Origin: Sipunculus nudus
Taxonomy: Eukaryota > Annelida > Sipuncula > Golfingiida > Sipunculidae
Length of the DNA: 64,000 nucleotides
Direction: 5' to 3'
NCBI GenBank assembly: GCA_026874595.1
Contig: CM049314.1
Span: 53,921,812-53,985,811, forward strand
Below the pieces are notes generated by a model. That model was not told the DNA's origin, did no database searches, and saw only the letters and a list, made by a program, of their open reading frames with translations. How positions within the stretch are numbered: the first letter of the stretch is position 1; each line of letters opens with the position of its first letter. Position numbers and translations under genes: made by a program. Below, piece by piece: positions 1-11,200 of the stretch.

Positions 1-2299
1 TTGTCCATGGACCATCCGACATAATGTTCAATACCATTTTGGCCATATATGGATATGCATGATTACTTGTTGCATTTTTCCTTGGTATTGGACCTTATTT
101 GCAGTTGCAATCAAAGTTTCTGAGCTTAATGAAAGACAGGCCAAATGTGTGTTTATTTGATGTAATTGGTTGCATGCCCAGTGGTATTGGCACAGACAGC
201 TTCTTTGTACCTGTGCCATTAATGAATGCCAGACACAGTGCAAGAGTAGACCTAAAAGCTTCCTGAGTTATTGGCTGTAGTCCAGGATTAACAAGGAGAT
301 CTCATTGTATCACATCACCAGATCATTGACGTGTCAGGAACGGTCTCAGATTTCATGTAACATCTGTGATGAGAGAAGTGTTAACATGCCATGCTGTAGG
401 CTGGAGAACATCCACGCCATGTTAACCTGATCATCAGGGGCTGCCAGAAAGGAAATGAACAGTTCCAATTAAATATTTATGTCTCTCAGGAAAAGGTACT
501 GTTACATAGTGTGCCTTTTCCTGGTTTCTGATACATCATTTTCTTGGTCTTCCTTCAGCCTCTCCCATCCTTATTTTCACATAGATCTAGAATCATAAGC
601 AGCTTGGAATTTGGCTTGTTTTCTTGATGTTATGATTGCAAATTGTATTTTTGTAAATTAAACCACTGTAGTGATTCCCAAGATAAAAAAATGCTACCAA
701 TGGATGTGTGCATGTGTGAGTGTGATATAAAAGGTCAGAGCTTTGAGAAATCTTGTATCGCAACAAAGCAGTCTTAAAATTTGGATGCAGCAGGGCCTAT
801 AATTGTGGGCCTTCAAGTTTGTAATGCCAATTATTTTTAAGTTTTGTCTCCTGATCGGAGTTTCCACTGTGGAACATAACATATAAATGAATTGTTTCAG
901 GTAAAATTAAACCATGTTATAATATTACTTGTGTATTTGAATTAACATTTCAATATTAAACTGCTGCATGACCAACATCGATGTAGAGAACTGATGTTGC
1001 GATTTAACTTTGAGACAACATTTATGATTTTTCCTGGGGTATTCTGTTTACATTTATGTTGATTTGTCAGAGAAGAAGGGACTCCACATATAGCACAGTG
1101 TATAACAATAATCCAGATACAGCTGCAGACACAATTATCATCCATACTCACAAGGAAAATTTGAATGGACTTTGCATCATACATGCTGATTAGGATATCT
1201 ATTTATTATACAACAGGTTTGTTAAAAACCAATACTTCTGGCAGCTGAATTTTATATACCCTGAGTACTTGTATACTGTGGCAATCATTGCTGCCCATTA
1301 TCCCTGCAGCTGGATATTTAATATATTAGCTCAACTCAAATATCACACATATTGCATTTAATGTTAAACTTTTCACTGGTGTAAAATGTTACCATTAGGC
1401 TAAAAAAAATTTGTTTCTTTGAACATTTCCATTTTAATTGAGCCCTGATTTAAAATTATTTATTTTGGTTTTTAGTAAAAAAAATTGCTTATCAATTTGA
1501 GCTCTAGCTGTCCAGAAATTACTTAAAAAAAATATATAACCAGATTTCAATACAATTTTGTTTCATAATAAATTATGTTGTACTCTTACCTGTTAACTTA
1601 AATCATTTGTTATTATCATTTTTCCCTGATAACATTTATTTAATAAAAAAAAACTATAATTAATAAAGTAAGAAAAAAAACACCCTCTTTCTGAAAAAAA
1701 GCCTGAAAACCCAACATTTTTTTAGTATTTTAACCTTGTTGGTCCTTCATGCAGACATTCATTCCTAACAATATGTTAACTTGGAATTCAGATATTGGTA
1801 ACATGAGATGTCCATGCACATATTGATTCGCCTATTTTTTTCTTCAATAGTGCAATTACCATTTCCACAAGATGGGTGCAATTGACATGGATTTCACTGT
1901 AAAGATTTTTTAAAATTTTTTTTCAGACTGAGAATTTATGTACATTGGTCAGAAACCTAGAAGAGTTTGTAGTTTGCTTGTATTGGTTAACACATATCTT
2001 TATTCAGCAGTTCATCATAAGACATAACTGCCACAAACTGTTGTGAATTTCACATTCAGGCATATATGAAAATCATTGAATATAATTTGTATTAGATAAA
2101 GCAAAAACCTTGATACAGTTATAGTCAAGAATTATGTTTATGAATGTCTTGCTGTGAGCAACTCCAAGTACTCAGCAGGCAAGTATGACATTGTCTTAAT
2201 TTTAGGTATTTATTCCCTGTGTCATAAATATCACAGTGTCATTTGATAGAGTGAGTTACGTGGTGATTAATATTATGTCTGTCATGCTCTGTGTTGAAG
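1..2299. other. No gene recognised; 5' side of the first gene
   Basis: This AT-rich stretch has many short poly(A)/poly(T) runs, especially at 1400-1950, and only short open frames. The first recognisable coding exon of the gene to the right starts at 2300 and begins with two leftover bases of a codon, so at least one upstream coding exon must exist. It is either here and too short to recognise or left of the window. I saw no RNA gene, clear transposon end or promoter. Confidence 0.5.
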
Positions 2300-5200
2300 G
2301 TACCAAGCAGCACCCACTGAGTCCATACTCCTTTAATCGTTCGGCAGACTACCATCAGCAACTACAGGATGATATCGACCAGCTGCTGGAACAGGAAACG
2401 TTTGAGAAGACCAGCTCACCGTCATGGGCCAGCCGTGTGAGCAAAGAACCCAACCACTCGGGACAGTCACCCCTGTTCATTCACAATCACCTGGCTGCCA
2501 GCAGGGTCAGTAGTGTGCACGTGGCACGTTTTAAATCATTAATTTAATGCTACATTTGTTTAATAAATCATTGCAGGCAATCACTGCATTCAATAGCAGG
2601 AACTGCCATATACAGTGGAACCCTGCCTGCAGACCACCCCACAGCAACAACCACTTTGGTCAGTCCCCATGCTGGTTGTAATTGTGGGGTTCCACTGTGT
2701 TGCTGCAATGGAATTGGCCCATATTTCAGGTTTCAGACTTTTTTAATGAAAATTCAGATCCTTGATTGTTCACAGCATTCTTGACCTTGTGCAACAGTAT
2801 CAAAATAATTTAGAGATTAACAACAAACTACCACTGAATGGTATGCCAGTAATATTACAGGTGTTCAGAATTCTAGTTAATTATAAAGTTTTATATTTGT
2901 CTTACACACACGATGTATCATCATGCCATAAGTTCACTGATCATACACAAAGCCACACTAATCCTGTCACACTACTATGAAGATTGTTTAAATGAACCAC
3001 TTATCACTGCATGTCTGTACCTGTACAACTGCTACCATAGTTTGGTTTTGACAGGAGCGATGTGTGGCTTTTTGTAGAAATGTTCCTATACATTATCACA
3101 GGGTGTTAAATTCACCTGTTACTAGATAAGAAAGTTAGGGCTGCATGATTAGCAAGAAGAATGACTGTTGATATAAATTATCAGCAAAGCCTTGTTGATG
3201 TGAGAGTCTGTAAAGTATATAGCTTACTTAGCATGCATGGGAGCAGCGCGTACACTTTAAGCAGTAAAGAATTGCTGCATTTTTTCATTGAAGCCAAAAA
3301 GGCTATATATTATTGCTGCACATAATCTGTAAAATATCTTTGCAGATTCTTCATATCTTTATAGGAATTTTTGCTGTGTTACAGTATGTATAATATATAA
3401 ATTTGTTTGAGTTGCTTTGTCAGGTTTTGAAGATTCTATATATTTCCATATAAAAAATTATATGAGAAAAATTTATGGATGTTAGTATGGTGATGATATA
3501 ATAGGGTGATTAGTAATCCTGATTTTGTCAGAACTACCATAAATCTTGTATTAATGGATGTATCTTTATGTTACACCAGTTACTGTTAGCCTGTGATGAA
3601 TGTGACCTTGTCCATTGATGATGTTCAGTGTCTTTGTTCATGTTTTACCCTCTAGATCTGTTACTGTCCCACAGATAGAACAAAAGTTTGGACCACAGAA
3701 GTTCACTAGGTCAATGCACCCTGGTCGATGCACACCACCGCCCTCTTGTGACGGAGTAACATACTATAGACCAAATCGTACACACCAGTACCTCACAGCC
3801 ACGGACCTCAAGGATGTCACGCAGTCCGAGGTGGATGTTAAGCTGGGCAGGCCGACCAGAACAACGTAGGGGCAGCCACACAGGTCACCACTAGCACATG
3901 ACACTGATAGACAGGGGAGAACTTCTCAGACACATTATATATGTTTTTATCGACAGTTATGAACTAGTTTCCTTTTATTACATGAACAAATATGATAACT
4001 GGAATCTGCATTCTAAGGAATGGTGTTTGCATTGAGATTTTCGGCTCTTATTCCCAGGTTTATTCATGCAAAAGTGACTGTACATTTATGAATATTCCTT
4101 GAGGACATTCCCGAATCTGGATCATTTGCTGAATCTACACCAAATTCTAATTGATTCTTCATTACTCCATTCCTGAAAAGCCCTGAATGTTTCATGAGAT
4201 TCTGTTCATGATTGCACAAGTTATGTTGTGAACAAACACACAAACATGAACAGGGATGAACGCATACCCTCCTGGTTTAAGCAGTTATTGTGGAAATATA
4301 CTGTAAAAGATAATTCTTAACATGGTAACATGTACTAGGACAAAATAATACTGTTAGAATGCAGTCAGGGTAAAATTTACCAAGTGATAAGAACATGAGT
4401 AGATAATATCAGGGCATTAGAGGGCCTGTTTTATATGGTATACCGAGAAGTGATCACTGCGTAAGAAACAGCCATGGCAGGCTACTGACAGGCATATCAG
4501 CAGGAGTTTTCCCATTTTGTGACCTCACATTTTGCAAGAATGACTGATAATCCTCCACTCCACCTGCAACTTCCTGTCCCCCCCCCCCCCCCCCCCCCCA
4601 AAAAAAAAGTGATGATGTTAATGTCTGCATCTGTGATTTATCATATAGTTCCTTCCTAGATTTAGCTTATTTTTTTGTAAAGAAGGAGACAAATAGATGA
4701 TTGTGAGTACAGTATACAGGCCTTACAATACTTGCACCTTTAAGCTATATGTCTTCCATGACTTACCTGTTCTAAATAACTATTTGTGTGAGTTCATGAA
4801 TCCTTTCAAGGAATAGACATTATTTAATTGGTGTGTCAGTGCAGTGGTCTCTAGATCACAAAACCCAAGTTCTGTCCCAAACATCCACCTAGTCTATCCT
4901 TGACTGGTCCTTTCACTTCTTTAAGGCATTGACTCACATATAACTCAGTGATCCCTCAACAAGGGAAAACAAATTTGAACAAAAGGGTTTGAATTATTTT
5001 GTATATTGGTGATTATTTGATCTTAAATATGGAATTCTATACATCTAAACAAGATAGGGCATAAAATCTATATAAGATGCACAAAATAACAGACCCAGTA
5101 ATGCTTTTAGTGTTTATTAGTCACCCATCAGTAAAACCAAGAGTGTTCTTCAGCATCCCTAGATGGACCAGTGAACAGATCTAGATGAGGATGAAGTACT

Positions 5201-8200
5201 GTGTGATTGATAAGTAGATCAGGTACAGCTAGTATAGCATGTTTCATCTGTACAGTCACGGTGCCTGACTGTGTAAGCCACATGGTGTATCAGACTTTAA
5301 CATGTTCCAGGTTGCTGAGAGCCCGACAGAGGTGTGGATCTGCTCCTGCCGGTTCATATGAAGCTCGGAGAGAACTTCAGAAAAGTAAGTACTGCTGTAG
5401 CCCCATTTACACCAGAAAACTCTGGCTTGACCTTTCTAAATCTAACTTTTGCCACGTTTCATCTTGTATTTACACAGTGCCAGGCAACTGACCATTTAAA
5501 CTGCTCCAAACTATTCTGTTAGACCATCTGTGTCAAGCTTGGTCCAAATCTGTTACCTCCTCCTCACTACTTGTACCACAGGGCGTGCTGCAGGGATCAG
5601 TATTGGGGCCAATTCTCTGCTCCTTGTACACTAGCCCTATTTGTGATATTGTGACCAAATACAATATCCAATTTCATCTGTACTCAGACTGAGTACTCTA
5701 CTATAAATTGTCCTTTTTCATTGCCAAATGTGTATTTTTGAATGTAAGAAAGTACTTTCTTGGATTTGATGAATGACACCATAATAATTAAACTTTATGT
5801 GATGTCAACCTTTCACCTGAGAAATAAGGTGACGCATTATACAGTGTTATCAACTAAGTTGCCTTTGATTGATTTTGAACTGTCTTGATAGCAAGTATAC
5901 TTATTACCTTTGTTGCAGCTGCTTTACCTGTACTTTGTGTACAATAAGGTAATGGCTTGTAAAGGTATTGTTGAAGCAGTTTATACGGTCTTTAATGTTT
6001 TGGAAATAGACGTAACTGCGGTATTTGTTTGCAGTGTTTACACAATTACCACACATTAAGTCAGTTAACTGAAATGGATGCATTGTTGCCTTTGCCAGTA
6101 GGGTTTGATTTCATCCCCATTTGTGTGTGTACCATTCTTAATTAAGTATAGGGGCCAGAGACCAAGATATTTGTGTTATGAAACAATATCACCTTACAGT
6201 TTAGTTAATGACCTCACAAAGGAATTATTTAGTCATATAAATAAAGTAATTACATGTTTGAATTGCATTGCAGAGGCAGAACAGAGGTCAATGGATTTGA
6301 AGAAAATGCTCAATTCACATATAAATATCAAAGAGTAAGTAAGCCGGGGTGTGACTGAACAGTCTGACAAACTCGCATGTTGTGGAGAAATGAAAACTGT
6401 GGTTGCCTTTTTGTTCTAGAGGGTTTCAAATTTTTGGACATTTATGAAAGGGAATTATCGCAAAAATAAAACGCGAAATTTTAACCCCGCAAATATGAAG
6501 CCAACCACGGTATACTAAAAAGTATACATACTGAGAATCATAACAAAAATCAGATGATGTGGCACAAAGATTGTGATGATGCTGTGTCCTCAACCTCACT
6601 GTGCATTATCATTCCTCAGATTGTTGGTGTGTGAAGTACATGTATTCAATTAATGGCTGACTAGAGCCCTTCAAATAACATCAACAGTAGCTTTGTTTAA
6701 ACTGCAGTCATAAAATGTATCAAATTAAGATGAAAGTAAAATGTAACTTAAAAGTGTAATAATAATTCTGTTATGATGATTAATAAATACTACATAAGAT
6801 GAAAAAAATTGCTATAGTTCTGCCCAAGTCACATTATAATTTTGATTTGTTCATATCTTTACACAGTCTGTACAAAGATTTTTCTCTGATTTTATTGTAG
6901 TGTCTTTTCGCTCAATATCCCAGAAGGGGAATCCTTGCACAGTTTTCTTATAGGGGCCAGGTACAACAGGTAAAGTTTTCCTTATGATCATTGAATTTAC
7001 CCGCTAGCTGACCAAAATAGATAAATTGAAACTGTAATTCTCTGTGGCGGTTCTATTAAACATTGCAACCTGATGTACTTGCTCACTGGATCTCCATGAA
7101 CACATATTTATTGGTTTATGAAAATGCAGTGTTGTTATAACTGATTCTGTAACAGTCTTGATTGTATTTTATACAAAGAAGAAGTCGGCTACAAGAAATG
7201 TATAAATAGGATTTTATCATACACATCTTCAATGCTTAATCTTTTTCATTGTTTCCATATTTGACTTTTTCCTCAGAGCACATTACCTAGATTCCAAGAG
7301 CCTTACTGATCATGGTGTGTACATGCCCAGAGATAACCCCCTTGGTTGTTTTGTGCTACCTCGTTATAAAAAAGAACCTGTCACAGCACCAGTTACACCA
7401 CTTGGTAAGTTATATATTTAGTTATACACTATATTTGCTTCTGCCATGAGAGTATGCATTCATCCCAGTTTGTGTGGGTGTTTGTGTGTTAGTTCTAGAA
7501 CTAGCACTATCATAGAAGGAATCTCATGAAATAGTCGGGGCATCATGAGAATAGCCCAGTTATATTTTGCTTTATAACCAGCACATGATCCAGAATAAGG
7601 AACATCATCAAAGTAAATTCATAAATATACAGTCACTTAAGCACTTATGCACCTTGGAATATGGGTCAAATAAGTGAATGCAAACTTGGTTTTTAGAGGT
7701 ACCCCCCTCATGGTGGAAGCTTGCATTTAGAATGCAGATTTCTAGTTCAGAAGTGAGATGATTTTTAGTATTGTGAGCTAAATTCAGCTCTATTTAGTTA
7801 AATAGATATCTCTTTAGCAATGAGCCACATCATAGTAACTACAGCTGTACAGATAATGGTTGTTTTGGCTGGTTGTTACTGAGATATAAATTGTTACATC
7901 GTTGATTAATATTTCATCACTGGTGATGTACTGACTAACATTTCAGTGAGAAAACTATTCTACCTAACATTTACTAATTTGTATTTCATATACATGGGCT
8001 GGGCGCAGCATGTACTGGCTTATATAACACTGAGTAGCTACTGATATGTAATGACTTGTGATCCAGTAAGCATGTACTGACTTGTATTTCCTTGAGAATC
8101 TACATATGGCTGACATTTACTGACTGATTTTTAGATTCCCCTGCTAGTCAGTCTGACAATGAGGACGAGTCTGTCATCTATAAGGAACCAGCACCAAAAC

Positions 8201-11200
8201 CTGCGAGCCCTCCACGATCCCCAGCACCACCTCCAGGGCCACCGTCTACCCCTAAACCAGGAAGTGCCACCACAAGACAAGCATGGACCGACTCGTCAGA
8301 GAAGGTTGAAGAGTTACCAAACCAACCTCAGCCATCACCGGAGCACAAGGAAGAAGGAGTGATTATAGAAGAACTGCTGAACCTGGATGACGGCCTCAAT
8401 GTTAAAGGTAAACAAACTTGGGCAATAGAACCTGGATGACGGCCTCAATATTAAAGGTAAACAAACTTGGGCAATAGAACCTGGATGACAGCCTAAATGG
8501 TAAAGGTAAACAAACTTGGGCAATAGAACCTGGATGACGGCCTCAATGTTAAAGGTAAACAAACTTGGGCAATAGAACCTGGATGACAGCCTAAATGGTA
8601 AAGGTAAACAAACTTGGGCAATAGAACCTGGATGACGTCCTCAATGTTAAAGGTAAACAAACTTGGGCAATAGAACCTGGATGACAGCCTAAATGGTAAA
8701 GGTAAACAAACTTGGGCAATAGAACCTGGATGACAGCCTAAATGGTAAAGGTAAACAAACTTGGGCAAAAGAACCTGGATGATGTCCTCAATGTTAAAGG
8801 TAAACAAACTTGGGCAATAGAACCTGGATGACAGCCTAAATGGTAAAGGTAAACAAACTTGGGCAATAGAACCTGGATGACGTCCTCAATGTTAAAGGTA
8901 AACAAACTTGGGCAATAGAACCTGGATGACATCCTCAATGTTAAAGGTAAACAAACTTGGGCAATAGAACCTGGATGACAGCCTCAATATTAAAGTTAAA
9001 CAAACTTGGGCAATAGAACCTGGATGACAGCCTAAATGGTAAAGGTAAACAAACTTGGGCAAAAGAACCTGGATGACGGCCTCAATGTTAAAGGTAAACA
9101 AACTTGGGCAATAGAACCTGGATGACAGCCTAAATGGTAAAGGTAAACAAACTTGGGCAATAGAACCTGGATGACGGCCTCAATATTAAAGGTAAACAAA
9201 CTTGGGCAATAGAACCTGGATGACAGCCTAAATGGTAAAGGTAAACAAACTTGGGCAAAAGAACCTGGATGATGGCCTCAATGTTAAAGGTAAACAAACT
9301 TGGGCAATAGAACCTGGATGACAGCCTAAATGGTAAAGGTAAACAAACTTGGGCAATAGAACCTGGATGACGTCCTCAATGTTAAAGGTAAACAAACTTG
9401 GGCAATAGAACCTGGATGACATCCTCAATGTTAAAGGTAAACAAACTTGGGCAATAGAACCTGGATGACATCCTCAATGTTAAAGGTAAACAAACTTGGG
9501 CAACAGAACCTGGATGACATCCTCAGTGTTAAAGGTAAACAAACTTGGGCAATAGAACCTGGATGACGTCCTCAATGTTAAAGGTAAACAAACTTGGGCA
9601 ATAGAACCTGGATGGCGTCCTCAATGTTAAAGGTAAACAAACTTGGGCAATAGAACCTGGATGACGTCCTCAATGTTAAAGGTAAACAAACTTGGGCAAT
9701 AGAACCTGGATGACGTCCTCAATGTTAAAGGTAAACAAACTTGGGCAATAGAACCTGGATGACGTCCTCAATGTTAAAGGTAAACAAACTTGGGCAATAG
9801 AACCTGGATGACGGCCTCAGTGTTAAAGGTAAACAAACTTGGGCAATAGAACCTGGATGCTGTCCTCAGTGTTAAAGGTAAACAAATTTGGGCAATAGAA
9901 CCTGAATGACGGCCTCATAGTTAAAGGTAAACAAACTTGGGCAATAGAACCTGGTTGACGGCCTCAGTGTTAAAGGTAAACAAACTTGGGCAATAGATCC
10001 TGGATGCTGTCCTCGATGTTAAAGGTAAACAAACTTGGGCAATAGAACCTGGATGACATCCTCAATATTAAAGGTAAACAAACTTGGGCAATAGAACCTG
10101 AGTGAGGGCCTCAATGTTAAAGGAAAACAAACTTGGGCAATAGAACCTGGATGATGGCCTCAGTGTTAAAGGAAAACAAACTTGGGCAATAGTACCTGGA
10201 TGACGTCCTCAATGTTAAAGGTAAACAAACTTGGGCGATAGAACCTGGATGACATCCTCAATGTTAAAGGTAAACAAACTTGGGCAATAGAACCTGGATG
10301 ACAGCCTAAATGGTAAAGGTAAACAAACTTGGGCAATAGAACCTGGATGACGTCCTCAATGTTAAAGGTAAACAAACTGGGGCGATAGAACCTGGATGAC
10401 GTCCTCAATGTTAAAGGTAAACAAACTTGGGCAATAGAACCTGGATGACGGCCTCAGTGTTAAAGGAAAACAAACTTGGGCAATAGTACCTGGATGACGT
10501 CCTCAATGTTAAAGGTAAACAAACTGGGGCGATAGAACCTGGATAACGGCCTCAATATTAAAGGTAAACAAACTTGGGCAATAGATCCTGGATGCTGTCC
10601 TCGATGTTAAAGGTAAACAAACTTGGGCAATAGAACCTGGATGACGTCCTCAATGTTAAAGGTAAACAAACTTGGGCAATAGAACCTGGATGGCGTCCTC
10701 AATGTTAAAGGTAAACAAACTTGGGCAATAGAACCTGGATGACGTCCTCAATGTTAAAGGTAAACAAACTTGGGCAATAGAACCTGGATGACGTCCTCAA
10801 TGTTAAAGGTAAACAAACTTGGGCAATAGAACCTTGATGACGTCCTCAATGTTAAAGGTAAACAAACTTGGGCAATAGAACCTGGATGACGGCCTCAGTG
10901 TTAAAGGTAAACAAACTTGGGCAATAGAACCTGGATGCTGTCCTCAGTGTTAAAGGTAAACAAATTTGGGCAATAGAACCTGAATGACGGCCTCAATGTT
11001 AAAGGTAAACAAACTTGGGCAATAGAACCTGGTTGACGGCCTCAGTGTTAAAGGTAAACAAACTTGGGCAATAGAACCTGGATGCTGTCCTCGATGTTAA
11101 AGGTAAACAAACTTGGGCAATAGAACCTGGATGACGTCCTCAATATTAAAGGTAAACAAACTTGGGCAATAGAACCTGAGTGAGGGCCTCAATGTTAAAG

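Noticed and set aside
5331-5522. Alternative frame of exon 3 (VDLLLPVHMKLGENFRK)
   Set aside because: Joining it to the next exon gives an immediate stop, whereas the frame SYEARRELQK continues in phase through all later exons.
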